A stretch of DNA of 54,517 bases from Aeromonas simiae. GTDB lineage: Bacteria; Pseudomonadota; Gammaproteobacteria; Enterobacterales; Aeromonadaceae. Of this stretch, positions 1-7,398 are shown one piece after another. The stretch lies in the NCBI RefSeq assembly GCF_000820125.1, contig NZ_CDBY01000036.1, forward strand, positions 1 to 54,517, given 5' to 3'. Every line of letters starts with the position of its first letter. The first letter of the stretch is position 1. The position numbers and the translations under genes are program-made. The notes below the pieces were generated by a model. The model saw only the letters and a program-made list of their open reading frames with translations, was not told where the DNA came from and did no database searches.

Positions 1-2
1 GG

Positions 3-257
3 TCATGGGTAATCAGGAAAGACTATGTGCCAGAAACTCCAGCCGATATCGGTGATGCTGTGATTTTAATGGCAGCAGATGGATATGGAAGAGGGAAAGT
101 TAGTGGAATATCAGATGATGGTGAAGACGTTGTTATAAAAACATCAGATACTCAAAAAAGCTTTCTTTTTTCAAAAGACCCAAACCCATATCACTTAGCT
201 GTCCGAGTGAAAGAGTATTTTGCTGCTACCAGTATTGAAAGAGATATGGAACATTGA
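3..257 (+). CDS. Hypothetical protein, 5' end outside the window
   Basis: The frame is open to the left edge and reads SWVIRKDYVPETPADIG before any plausible start, so the visible 84 codons are probably the C-terminal part of a longer protein. A GTG at 27 is in frame but has no good ribosome binding site. The visible part is hydrophilic, with no membrane segment or recognised motif. Codon use is AT-rich, unlike most genes in the window. Its TGA overlaps the TTG start of the next gene, so the two are likely co-transcribed. Function unknown. The local composition suggests horizontal acquisition. Confidence 0.55.
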   Translation, partial: SWVIRKDYVPETPADIGDAVILMAADGYGRGKVSGISDDGEDVVIKTSDTQKSFLFSKDPNPYHLAVRVKEYFAATSIERDMEH

Positions 258-721
258 TTAAACTAATATACACCTTACGTGTCTTCCTAGTAAGTTTTGA
301 GTTTATATTTTTATTACTATATCTTACGTTTAAGAATGATGCGGCCTATTTGATAACTGAAGCAATGGCTCAACATAAGGTGAATGACGAAGCATATGAA
401 TATCTAATGTTGGCGCCCGTAGCGGTTTTTATATGGATGGTTAATGAAGTAACGCCAATCTTATTCCCAAGTGAAAAGATGAATATGCTGTTACATAAGT
501 GGGAAGGTATTTGGAAGTTAAAGTTGCATGTGTATGTTGGGCTTTTTTATTCTTTCATATCATTTTCAACTTGCCTTTTAGTATGGCTTGTTAGTGATGA
601 TTCTACACCAAAAAATATGGTTACTTTAGCCACGGCAATAGTTATCCAAGCAATATCTGCAATGAGTTTTCTGTCTGCAAAAATAGAGATGTCATCTATT
701 TCAGCAAGGATTTCAGAGTAA
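254..721 (+). CDS. Hypothetical integral membrane protein
   Basis: A 155-residue protein starting with TTG that overlaps the stop of the preceding gene by one codon. It has about four hydrophobic segments: residues 4-26, 51-67, 92-112 and 123-140. These suggest a small multi-pass inner-membrane protein. I recognise no family. The AT-rich coding sequence contrasts with the GC-rich genes from position 983 onward. The close coupling to the upstream hydrophilic protein suggests a two-gene module, for example a soluble protein with a membrane partner, but that pairing is inference. Confidence 0.55.
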   Translation: MIKLIYTLRVFLVSFEFIFLLLYLTFKNDAAYLITEAMAQHKVNDEAYEYLMLAPVAVFIWMVNEVTPILFPSEKMNMLLHKWEGIWKLKLHVYVGLFYSFISFSTCLLVWLVSDDSTPKNMVTLATAIVIQAISAMSFLSAKIEMSSISARISE

Positions 722-739
722 ATATTTCCATAGAGCTGT

Positions 740-783
740 AGGTTCGATAAGCGAAGCGTAATCGGACGGTCGAGTAATCGGAC
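740..783. repeat. Short intergenic repeat resembling the AGCGAAGCGTAATC family
   Basis: The stretch contains GATAAGCGAAGCGTAATCGG followed by a second TAATCGGAC 14 bases after the first. The core AGCGAAGCGTAATC resembles short dispersed intergenic sequences seen in many proteobacterial genomes. That family resemblance is from memory. It lies between the AT-rich gene pair and the first GC-rich core gene. Confidence 0.4.
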
Positions 784-906
784 GCTTACGACGGATCAAC
801 CCTTTTAGGCGTTCACTCCAATCTCCCATCCATCAATCCACTCCAATCCAGCGGATAGATGCCGCTTGCCACGTAACGATGGAAGGTGGAGGTGATTCTG
901 GAGGGT

Positions 907-924
907 GATTCTGGGACACCCACC
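907..924. repeat. GGGACACCCACC boundary repeat, copy A
   Basis: The sequence TTCTGGGACACCCACC occurs here. The identical 16-mer occurs in reverse orientation at about 46069-46084. Related copies with GGACACCCA lie at 47270-47280 and, inverted, at 47315-47323. Here it marks the right side of the AT-rich gene pair. An adjacent GGTGATTCTGG is directly repeated just upstream (about 891 and 904). Confidence 0.55.
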
Positions 925-932
925 TTTCTGAC

Positions 933-958
933 AAAGGCGTAGCGGGTGAGGCTACGCC
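933..958 (-). terminator. Hairpin terminator of the DUF2846 lipoprotein gene
   Basis: GGCGTAGC and GCTACGCC pair around a 7-base loop, just past the stop of the lipoprotein gene on the minus strand. A short TTTGT follows in the direction of transcription. Confidence 0.5.
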
Positions 959-982
959 GCTCTTTTAGATGAAGGGCGCTGA

Positions 983-1420
983 TTACTTGACCAACTTGCT
1001 CTCCATCACCCCTTGTTTGCCTTCTTCCTCACTGACCTGATTCAGCTTGGAGCGGGCCATCAACAGGCCCATCTTGACCTCCTGCCAGACGTAGTAGTTT
1101 TTACCCGCTTCGGTGCTGAGGGTCAGGGTGGCATCGTTCTCCGACTTGGAGGTGATGGTGTGGCTGCCCGGCGTCACCTGCTTGAGGATATAGCTGTGGG
1201 CCACGGTATCGCCGACCGCCATGCCATCTAGCAGCACCGGCATTTTCACGGCCGCCCCAAAGGCTTCGTTGCGATAGATATAGAGGTTGGCCGCCTCCTT
1301 GGGCGCCACAAACTGCTTGGCCTGGGCGTCGGCGGTGGCATCGGCCATGGGGACGGAAGCACAACCGGAAAGCAGCACCGCCGAAAGCAGGGCGGCACTC
1401 ATCATTATTTGCTTGAACAT
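983..1420 (-). CDS. DUF2846 family lipoprotein
   Basis: A 145-residue predicted lipoprotein. The N-terminus has a charged start, a hydrophobic core and an LLSGC lipobox with Cys at about residue 20, so the mature protein should be lipid-anchored facing the periplasm. The rest matches the small beta-rich DUF2846 family, with LYIYRNEAFGAAVKMPVLLDG and a GSHTITSKSEN segment. Molecular function is not established for the family. It stands alone, with its own terminator-like hairpin downstream. Confidence 0.85.
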   Translation of the reverse strand: MFKQIMMSAALLSAVLLSGCASVPMADATADAQAKQFVAPKEAANLYIYRNEAFGAAVKMPVLLDGMAVGDTVAHSYILKQVTPGSHTITSKSENDATLTLSTEAGKNYYVWQEVKMGLLMARSKLNQVSEEEGKQGVMESKLVK

Positions 1421-1552
1421 AGTCGTTATTTTTTAGTGAGTTAACGGACATTAAAGGTTCGCATGAGCCTGCGCTGGCTGACAATCGCTCAAATCGAGCG
1501 GGGTGTGACCCGGTTCAATTTTTTGGCATGTGGTGGGATGAAGGGGGGGGCA

Positions 1553-1583
1553 GAAACCCGGCCGTCAGGCGCGGCGGCCGGGT
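1553..1583 (-). terminator. Terminator-like hairpin downstream of the small 65-aa gene
   Basis: ACCCGGCC (1556-1563) pairs with GGCCGGGT (1576-1583). In minus-strand direction the stem is followed by TTTCTG. It lies 38 bases past the stop of the gene at 1621-1818. Confidence 0.5.
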
Positions 1584-1620
1584 GAATTGTAAAGAGTAGG
1601 GTGACAGAGTACGCGAGGTA

Positions 1621-1818
1621 TCAGCCTAGTCTAATCAACTCGATGGGGGCGAAACGCTCCTGGGAGTGGGTCAGCAGCACGCACTTTTCGTGCTCAGCCT
1701 GATAGGGGGTCAGGTTGTCGGTGTGGGCCTCCTTGAGCACATCCACGGCGCCGGTGGCGGCGATCATCACCCGTTGGCCCAGAGTCAGTGCGTTGCGGTT
1801 GCGGTCATAGATCTTCAT
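1621..1818 (-). CDS. Small conserved hypothetical protein
   Basis: A 65-residue protein beginning MKIYDRNRNALTLGQRVMI. An AGGAG ribosome binding site lies eight bases before the ATG, and a terminator-like hairpin follows, so expression is plausible. The sequence suggests a small beta-rich fold (DRNRNALTLGQRVMI, then CVLLTHSQERFAPIELIRLG), reminiscent of short barrel-like domains. I do not recognise a named family and no function can be assigned. Confidence 0.65.
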   Translation of the reverse strand: MKIYDRNRNALTLGQRVMIAATGAVDVLKEAHTDNLTPYQAEHEKCVLLTHSQERFAPIELIRLG

Positions 1819-1994
1819 GGTTTTCTCCTGTGGTATGTCGAGAAACCCGATCAGACTACGCCCCTCAAAAAACGCGATACCTGTTACAGATCAAAAAAGG
1901 GCATAAAAAGGACTCACCCGACATCGAACGTGGGGGCCGGATAAAGGCGGGCGGAACGTGCGGCATACAGGGGGGATCTGGCGGGGTGATGCGC

Positions 1995-2000
1995 TATAGT
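1995..2000 (+). promoter_or_regulatory. Candidate -10 element for the DUF1993 gene
   Basis: TATAGT lies 47 bases upstream of the ATG at 2047. No strong -35 hexamer is visible. The short leader ends with GAGAG close to the start. Confidence 0.35.
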
Positions 2001-2046
2001 GGGTCTCGCCCGAACGGCCCCGCCGTTCATTCATCGAGAGCACACC

Positions 2047-2547
2047 ATGAACCGTGAAATTGCTGCCCAGTTTATCAAGATGCTGACCAACCTCGACCAC
2101 TGCCTCGCCAAGGCAGAGGCCCACGCCGAGGCAAAGCACTTCAACGTCGACAACTTCGTCGGCGATCGGCTGATCGTCGACATGCTGCCCCTGGCCAAGC
2201 AGGTGCTGATCTGCTGCGACTCGGCTCGCGCCGTGGTGGCCACCGCCAGCCTGACCGCGCCGCCGGTGCTGGGGGATGATCCCAAGACCATGGCCGAGCT
2301 GCGCGCCCACGTGGGCAAGACCATCGCCTATCTGCAAGGGATGCTGGAGGCCGACTTCAGCCAATACCAGAGCGGGCGCTACGTGCCCCATTGGGCCGGT
2401 GGCAAGGGGATGGATGGTCACACCTGCGTGCACGAGTACGGCATCCCCAACTTCTATTTCCACCTGACCATGACCTACGCCCTGCTGCGTCGCGCCGGTG
2501 TCGAGCTTGGCAAGGGGGACTACCTGGGCGCGCTGGATCTGCACTAA
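2047..2547 (+). CDS. DUF1993 domain-containing protein
   Basis: A 166-residue soluble protein starting MNREIAAQFIKML. It matches the DUF1993 family, which is thought to adopt a four-helix DinB-like fold. Supporting segments are HFNVDNFVGDRLIVDMLPL in the N-terminal half and HEYGIPNFYFHLTMTYALLR near the C-terminus. An upstream in-frame extension exists, but the -10-like TATAGT overlaps it, so the ATG at 2047 is preferred. No catalytic role is established for the family. It is monocistronic here. Confidence 0.85.
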   Translation: MNREIAAQFIKMLTNLDHCLAKAEAHAEAKHFNVDNFVGDRLIVDMLPLAKQVLICCDSARAVVATASLTAPPVLGDDPKTMAELRAHVGKTIAYLQGMLEADFSQYQSGRYVPHWAGGKGMDGHTCVHEYGIPNFYFHLTMTYALLRRAGVELGKGDYLGALDLH

Positions 2548-2716
2548 GGGGCACCCCACGGCAGGGCTATGCCCTGCCGCTTTCTCCTGGCCCGCCTGCC
2601 CTTGGCGGGCCGCCATCGACCAGCGCCGGTTTATTCTCGACCCGTCTCGCGGGCTCTGGCTTGTCGCCGGCGCCGATGGCGTGATCCCCCAGACAGACAG
2701 GGGCGGGAGGGCTCCC

Positions 2717-2722
2717 TATAAT
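2717..2722 (+). promoter_or_regulatory. Consensus -10 box of the CpeT-like gene
   Basis: A perfect TATAAT lies 35 bases before the GTG start at 2757. The ATG at 2721 overlaps this box, which argues against it as the start codon. Confidence 0.6.
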
Positions 2723-2756
2723 GGGCCGGTTCACCAGACAGAGTAAGGAGACTCGG

Positions 2757-3356
2757 GTGCGCTGGGGGTGGTTGTTATTGCTGTGGTTGGCCCTGCCGGG
2801 CCGGGCGGAGGAGCTGACTCCCGTGACGGGGTGGCTGAGCGGCGCGTTTTCGAGTGCCGAGCAGGCGGCGCAGGATCGCCGCTTCGAGCGGGTCGAGCTG
2901 CGTAGCCGGGAGATCTGGCGCGGCACCACCCGCACCACCCGCTGGATCTATTTCGAGCAGTACCTGAGCCACAAGCCGGATCATCCGTTTCGCCAGCGTA
3001 TCTTTCGCCTGACCCCTGAGGGGGGCGGGGTGGTGCGCATGGTCGAGTTCACCATGCCGCGCGCCATCGACTTTGCCGGCGCGTGGCGCACGCCGGCGCT
3101 GCTGGACGGGCTCACCCCGGATCAGCTCTCGCACCGTCAGGGGTGCGATCTGCTGCTGCGCCGCCTCCCCTCGGGGGATTACGAGGGGCGCAACCAGGTG
3201 GGCGAGTGTGCCACCGACTTTGCCGGCGCCACGACTCTGGTGCAGTACCTCTGGGTCGGCCCGCGCTACATCCGGCTGCTCGATCGCGCCTATGACGACA
3301 CCGGTACCCTGCGCTGGGGCAGCCCAGGCGAGGGGTATGTCTACCTGCGCCATTAG
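2757..3356 (+). CDS. Secreted CpcT/CpeT-like (DUF1001) protein
   Basis: A 199-residue protein with a clear signal peptide (RWGWLLLLWLALPGRAEE) when started at the GTG at 2757, which has an AAGGAG site six bases upstream. The mature part resembles the CpeT family of chromophore lyases: LSGAFSSAEQA at the start, then IYFEQYLSHKPDHPFRQRI, and C-terminal DLLLRRLPSGDYEGRNQVGEC. In cyanobacteria such proteins attach bilins to phycobiliproteins. Those targets are not expected in this organism, so the role here is unknown and probably periplasmic. It is convergent with lysE, only two bases apart. Confidence 0.8.
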   Translation: MRWGWLLLLWLALPGRAEELTPVTGWLSGAFSSAEQAAQDRRFERVELRSREIWRGTTRTTRWIYFEQYLSHKPDHPFRQRIFRLTPEGGGVVRMVEFTMPRAIDFAGAWRTPALLDGLTPDQLSHRQGCDLLLRRLPSGDYEGRNQVGECATDFAGATTLVQYLWVGPRYIRLLDRAYDDTGTLRWGSPGEGYVYLRH

Positions 3357-3358
3357 CA

Positions 3359-3991
3359 TCAGGCCGCCAGAGGCAGGGCTGTCTCCAGCAAAATCGACCC
3401 GCTCACCACCATAAACAGCAGCCCGGTCATCAGGTTGAGGGGGCGCTGCGCCCGTGCGAGCAGACGCTGGGCGCGCGCAGTGGAAAGGCTCCATGCCAGC
3501 AGGCCAAACCAGGCCAGCGAAAGGGCAAACAGCTCGAGCGCCAGCAGCAGGCGCACCCCAGTGCCCACCTCCGGGGTCACCATGGCGGCCAGCAGGCCGA
3601 CAAAAAACAGCAGCGCCTTGGGGTTGAGCAGGTTGGTCGCCACCCCTTGGCGCAGCCCCAGCAGCAGCGATCCCTGCTCCCCCTCCTGTGCAGAAAACCC
3701 CGACTGCCGGCTGCGTGCCGCCCGCAGCGCCCCATAGCCGAGCCAGCCGAGGTAGAGGGCGCCGACCACTCTGACCAGGGTAAACAGCAGGGGGGCGCCG
3801 GCGATCAGCAGGCTGATGCCGGTCAGGCTGAAGGTGGCGTGCAGCAGGATGGCGAGCGAGATGCCGATGGCGGCGCCGAGCGCGCGCGCCCTGTGGTGGC
3901 AGCTACGCAGGATCAGGGCGAAGTCGGGGCCGGGGCTGGCCAGCGCCACCAGGTGCATGGCACCCAGGGTGAGAAACAAAGAGATGTACAT
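3359..3991 (-). CDS. LysE/RhtB family amino-acid exporter
   Basis: A 210-residue membrane protein with about six hydrophobic helices. It has the family hallmarks: SPGPDFALILR near residue 20 and NPKALLFFVGLLAAM in the middle. LysE/RhtB proteins export amino acids or their derivatives using the proton gradient. The start at 3991 (MYISLFL) is preferred over an ATG 15 bases upstream, because that ATG overlaps the AAGGAGG ribosome binding site serving 3991. An AraC-type regulator lies directly upstream on the same strand and may control it. Confidence 0.9.
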   Translation of the reverse strand: MYISLFLTLGAMHLVALASPGPDFALILRSCHHRARALGAAIGISLAILLHATFSLTGISLLIAGAPLLFTLVRVVGALYLGWLGYGALRAARSRQSGFSAQEGEQGSLLLGLRQGVATNLLNPKALLFFVGLLAAMVTPEVGTGVRLLLALELFALSLAWFGLLAWSLSTARAQRLLARAQRPLNLMTGLLFMVVSGSILLETALPLAA

Positions 3992-4063
3992 GATGGCCTC
4001 CTTCAATGGAGGGCCCAGTGTCCCCCTGAACGCGGGCGCCGGCTTGTAAACAATTGCAGCGCG

Positions 4064-4867
4064 TCACGGGCGCGGGCCGCGCACCTGCTCACGAAACTGC
4101 GCCGGCGTGAGGCCGAAGGCTTGGCAAAAGCCGTGGTGAAAGTGGCTCTGATCGAAAAAGCCCACCGTCAGCGCCACCTCGCTCAGCGCCATACCGCCGG
4201 CCAGCAGCCGCTTGGCCTGCTCCAGGCGCAGCCGCTTGAGCCAGGCATAGGGGGTCATGCCGGTGCGCTTTTTAAACTGGCGCAGGAAGGTAAAGCGCTC
4301 GAGCCCGACCTTGGCCGCCAGGGCTTCCAGGGTGTGGCGCTGATCCAGGCTGGCGAGCAGCTGCTCGCGCAGAAAACGCAGCTGGGGATCGGCCAGCGCA
4401 TGACCGGGGACGGGCAGGGCAAACAGATTGCCCAGCAGCTCGAGCAGGGTGCTCTCGGCGTGCAGCGGATCGGCATCCGGCCGCTCCAGATAGGCGTGCA
4501 GGCGGGCAAAGCCGTGATAGAGGTCGGGGCGGTGCAGCAGCGGAGTGGCGAAGAAGCGCTCCGGCCCCGGCAGCCAGCGGGCGATCAGTTCAGGCGGGAT
4601 CGAGAAGACCCGCACCTCGTACCCTTCCGGCAGCAGGCTCAGGCCGTCGTGCATCTCGTCGGGATTGACGATGGAGAGGCGCCCGGCCACCAGCTCGTGG
4701 CTGTTCCCCTTGTGGATGAACTTCTGCCCGCCGCGCTGCACCAGACCGATGTGGTAGTCGAGGTGAACGTGGCGGCCGTAGCTGAACTCCCTGTGGTGGG
4801 CGCGGCACAGTTCGACCCCGGGAAGCAGGGGCGAGTGCCAGTAACGGATGGGGCGGTGCGGGTTCAT
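4064..4867 (-). CDS. AraC family transcriptional regulator
   Basis: A 267-residue regulator. The N-terminal half is a cupin-type sensing domain (HVHLDYHIGLVQRGGQKFIHKG at about 38-59). The C-terminal about 100 residues form the double helix-turn-helix, with LEALAAKVGLERFTFLRQFKK and the family signature ALTVGFFDQSHFHHGFCQAFG. Such proteins bind promoter DNA in response to a small ligand. The gene lies 72 bases upstream of the LysE-type exporter in the same direction, so export of an amino acid is a reasonable target. The ligand is unknown. The start is chosen as the ATG giving MNPHRPIRYW. Confidence 0.88.
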   Translation of the reverse strand: MNPHRPIRYWHSPLLPGVELCRAHHREFSYGRHVHLDYHIGLVQRGGQKFIHKGNSHELVAGRLSIVNPDEMHDGLSLLPEGYEVRVFSIPPELIARWLPGPERFFATPLLHRPDLYHGFARLHAYLERPDADPLHAESTLLELLGNLFALPVPGHALADPQLRFLREQLLASLDQRHTLEALAAKVGLERFTFLRQFKKRTGMTPYAWLKRLRLEQAKRLLAGGMALSEVALTVGFFDQSHFHHGFCQAFGLTPAQFREQVRGPRP

Positions 4868-4922
4868 GTCGCCATTGTTAGCGCAAAACGGCGGCTGGGG
4901 CTTGTAAAAAATTGCGTCATGC

Positions 4923-4945
4923 AAAAGGGCCCGTGTCGGGCCCTT
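4923..4945 (-). terminator. Rho-independent terminator of rarD
   Basis: AAGGGCCCG-TGT-CGGGCCCTT forms a perfect 9-bp stem. In the minus direction TTTTGC follows. It lies directly after the rarD stop. Confidence 0.8.
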
Positions 4946-4949
4946 CGCT

Positions 4950-5849
4950 TCAGGGGGTGGGCAGCGCGCTCTTGCGGCTGGTGCGCAGCCCATCGAGGCT
5001 AAACAGCACCAGGGCGCTCCAGATGCAGGCAAAGGTGACCAGCTTGTCGGCCTGCAACGGCTCGCCATAGAGGCCGACCGCCAGCAGGAACATCAGGCTC
5101 GGCCCTATGTACTGGAAGAAACCCAGGGTCGAGAGCTTGAGGCTATTGGCGGCGGCGGTGAAGCAGAGCAGCGGCACCGTGGTGATGAGGCCGGCGGCAA
5201 TCAGCAGCAGGTTGAGGCTGACCGGGTTGGCGCCGAGGTGGCTGGTCGGGCTGTCGGCCACCCCCCACAGGTAGAGGGCGGCGGGCGGCAGCAGGATCAG
5301 GGTCTCGAGCAGCAGGCCGGTGAGGGCATCGAGCCCCAGCTTCTTGCGGATGAGGCCATAGAAGGCGAAGGTGGCGGCCAGGGTGAGGGCAATCCAGGGT
5401 AGCGAGCCAAACGCCACCAGCTGGATGGCGACGCCGAGGGCGGCCAGAGTCACTGCCCACCACTGCAAGCGGCGCAGCCGTTCTCCCAGGAACAACAGCC
5501 CCAGCAGCACGTTGAACAGGGGGTTGATGTAGTAGCCGAGGCTGGCATCGAGCATGTGGTCGTTGTTGATGGCCCAGATGAAGAGCAGCCAGTTGCCCCC
5601 GACCAGGGTCGAGGTCAGGGCCAGCAGGGCCAGTTGGCGCGGCTGGCGCAGCACCTCGCGCACCTTGTGCCATTGGCGCTTGAGCAGCACCAGGGCCAGC
5701 AGCAGTACGCAGGACCAGATCACGCGGTGGGTCAGGATCTCGCCGGCGGGTACCTGGCTTATCAGTTTGAAGTAGATGGGGGCCAGCCCCCAGATGAAGT
5801 AGGCCGACAGGGCGAAGATGACGCCCTGGCGCTGCGCAGTCTGTTGCAT
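4950..5849 (-). CDS. rarD: EamA family transporter RarD
   Basis: A 299-residue inner-membrane protein with about ten hydrophobic helices in two EamA repeats. The start QGVIFALSAYFIWGLAPIYFKL and the interior HRVIWSCVLLLALVL match RarD, historically linked to chloramphenicol sensitivity and thought to be a drug/metabolite transporter. The substrate is uncertain. It is divergent from hipA, sharing a 190-base intergenic region, and ends at a strong hairpin terminator. Confidence 0.9.
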   Translation of the reverse strand: MQQTAQRQGVIFALSAYFIWGLAPIYFKLISQVPAGEILTHRVIWSCVLLLALVLLKRQWHKVREVLRQPRQLALLALTSTLVGGNWLLFIWAINNDHMLDASLGYYINPLFNVLLGLLFLGERLRRLQWWAVTLAALGVAIQLVAFGSLPWIALTLAATFAFYGLIRKKLGLDALTGLLLETLILLPPAALYLWGVADSPTSHLGANPVSLNLLLIAAGLITTVPLLCFTAAANSLKLSTLGFFQYIGPSLMFLLAVGLYGEPLQADKLVTFACIWSALVLFSLDGLRTSRKSALPTP

Positions 5850-5925
5850 GGAATGCCTTGGGTGATGGGGCTCACAGAGAGGCAGTGTAACGAGTCGTGA
5901 CGTGGGAACAAAGGGGCAATTAAAA

Positions 5926-5943
5926 TGTGAATTATTTTGCTCA
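5926..5943. promoter_or_regulatory. Candidate HipB operator O1
   Basis: TGTGAATTATTTTGCTCA matches the reverse complement of O3 at 16 of 18 positions. Its start is exactly 41 bases before O2. Confidence 0.6.
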
Positions 5944-5966
5944 TTTTGGTGGTTGTGGCGCTATTT

Positions 5967-5984
5967 TGAGTAAAATTTTGCTCA
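5967..5984. promoter_or_regulatory. Candidate HipB operator O2
   Basis: TGAGTAAAATTTTGCTCA is a palindrome with one mismatched pair. The symmetry extends outward to TTTTGAG...CTCAAAA (5964-5987). It is the middle of three sites with an identical 41-base period. Confidence 0.7.
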
Positions 5985-6007
5985 AAAAAGCGTGCCTATG
6001 CTATTTT

Positions 6008-6025
6008 TGAGCAAAATAATGCTCA
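6008..6025. promoter_or_regulatory. Candidate HipB operator O3
   Basis: TGAGCAAAATAATGCTCA is a near-perfect palindrome ending 14 bases before the hipA ATG, so a bound repressor would cover the translation start region. A TATGCT hexamer at 5997-6002 could be the -10 box between O2 and O3. Confidence 0.7.
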
Positions 6026-6039
6026 TGTGGGGAGGGGCC

Positions 6040-7398
6040 ATGGAACTGACAATCCAGATTTACGGTGTAAAGGGGTGGTGTGATGCCGCCTTGCTGAGTC
6101 TGGACGAAGGGGCAGGCCGTGCCGCTCGCCTCTCCTATGAGGCGGATTACGCCATTGCGCATCTGGATAAAACAAGCGGCTGGCATGCCTGCGCCCTGCG
6201 TTACCCGGTGGAGCTGATGATCCCTCATGATGGCCGCTGGTTCCGCTTTCTCGATGACATCATCCCCTCAGGCAGTGCTCGTCGTTACTGGGTGCGGCAG
6301 CTGGATATCGGACATCTGGGCGAAGTGGCGCAGGAGCTGGCGCTGCTGGCGCAGGGAACCATAGCGCCGATAGGTAACTTGCGCATCAAGGAGGCGGTGG
6401 AGCGGGTCAGGGCGCAGATGCCGGAACAGAGTCGGCTCGCCCAGCGCCGTTTCCCACTGGCGATGGTATTGGAGCGCGACACGGATTTTCTGGAGTATGC
6501 CCAGCAGATGGGCGCCGCCAGCGGTGGTGCCACCGGGGCAGGGGGCGAGGCGCCCAAGCTGCTGCTGCGGCAGAATGGGGAGCAAGAGGTCTGGATCGAC
6601 ACCTTCCAAGATGACCCGACCTGTTTGGATGAGAGTTATCTCGTCAAGTTTCCCCGTAACCGAAGAAGCGCCATCGATCAGGATATTCTCAGGGCTGAAT
6701 ATCATTATTATCAAGAGCTTGATGCCCTTGGGATCGATACGATCCCGGTGGGTCGTATGCGACTTGAAGAGGGGACGAGGTATCCCTCGCTCTGGCTGCC
6801 CCGCTTCGATGTGGGGGTGAAGGATGGCCGGCTGATCCGTTTCGGTGTCGAGTCGATCTACAGCGTGATGGAGGCCGCTCCCGGCATGGATCTCAATCAT
6901 CTTCAGGTGCTGGCGACCTTGGTGCCCATGCTGGAGGAGGAGGCCGGGCTAAGGAGCGAGCGCTTTGACAGCGCTGCGTTTGTGATCGAATGGGTTAAGC
7001 GCGACTTGCTCAACGTGGTCTTCGGTAACTCAGACAACCATGGCCGCAACAGTGCGCTCATCAAGAGTGATCAGGGGGTATGGCTGGCTCCGGTCTACGA
7101 TTTCGCCCCCATGAAGGCAGACCCAGAGGGGATTCGTCGTACCACCCAGTGGGGGCTCGGGCTTGAGGAAGGGGGGCAGTTTGACTGGATCGCTATCGCC
7201 GGGCAGTTATCGGATTGGGTGGCTCCGGCTCGTTTGCTTGCCGAGCTGGCCAGCCTAGCGCATCAGCTCGTGGGCCTGAAAGCACGCCTTGCCCAGCGGG
7301 GAGTGCCTCCCTCCATCCTCGAGATGCCGACGTTCAACTTCAACACCCTCGATGAAAGGCTGATGGCATGGATCGAGCAGTGGGAGGGCATGCAATGA
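6040..7398 (+). CDS. hipA: HipA family serine/threonine kinase toxin
   Basis: A 452-residue HipA-type kinase. In E. coli, HipA phosphorylates glutamyl-tRNA synthetase and induces persistence; homologues may use other tRNA ligases. Visible features are a glycine-rich loop with AGGEAPK (about 167-173), the ion-pair region YLVKFPRN (200-207), a catalytic loop GNSDNHGRN with Asp332 and Asn337, and the metal-binding YDFAP with Asp354. The start at 6040 has a GGAGGGG site; an upstream in-frame ATG lies inside the operator array. Unlike classical hipBA, the toxin gene comes first. It overlaps hipB by four bases. Three palindromic operators precede it. Confidence 0.9.
   Translation: MELTIQIYGVKGWCDAALLSLDEGAGRAARLSYEADYAIAHLDKTSGWHACALRYPVELMIPHDGRWFRFLDDIIPSGSARRYWVRQLDIGHLGEVAQELALLAQGTIAPIGNLRIKEAVERVRAQMPEQSRLAQRRFPLAMVLERDTDFLEYAQQMGAASGGATGAGGEAPKLLLRQNGEQEVWIDTFQDDPTCLDESYLVKFPRNRRSAIDQDILRAEYHYYQELDALGIDTIPVGRMRLEEGTRYPSLWLPRFDVGVKDGRLIRFGVESIYSVMEAAPGMDLNHLQVLATLVPMLEEEAGLRSERFDSAAFVIEWVKRDLLNVVFGNSDNHGRNSALIKSDQGVWLAPVYDFAPMKADPEGIRRTTQWGLGLEEGGQFDWIAIAGQLSDWVAPARLLAELASLAHQLVGLKARLAQRGVPPSILEMPTFNFNTLDERLMAWIEQWEGMQ

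Noticed and set aside
5992-6039. Upstream start for hipA at 5992
   Set aside because: It lies between and within operator sites and lacks a ribosome binding site; GGAGGGG precedes the ATG at 6040.
7368-7394. Upstream start for hipB at 7368
   Set aside because: No ribosome binding site there. The ATG overlapping the hipA stop at 7395 gives a coupled start and a normal protein.
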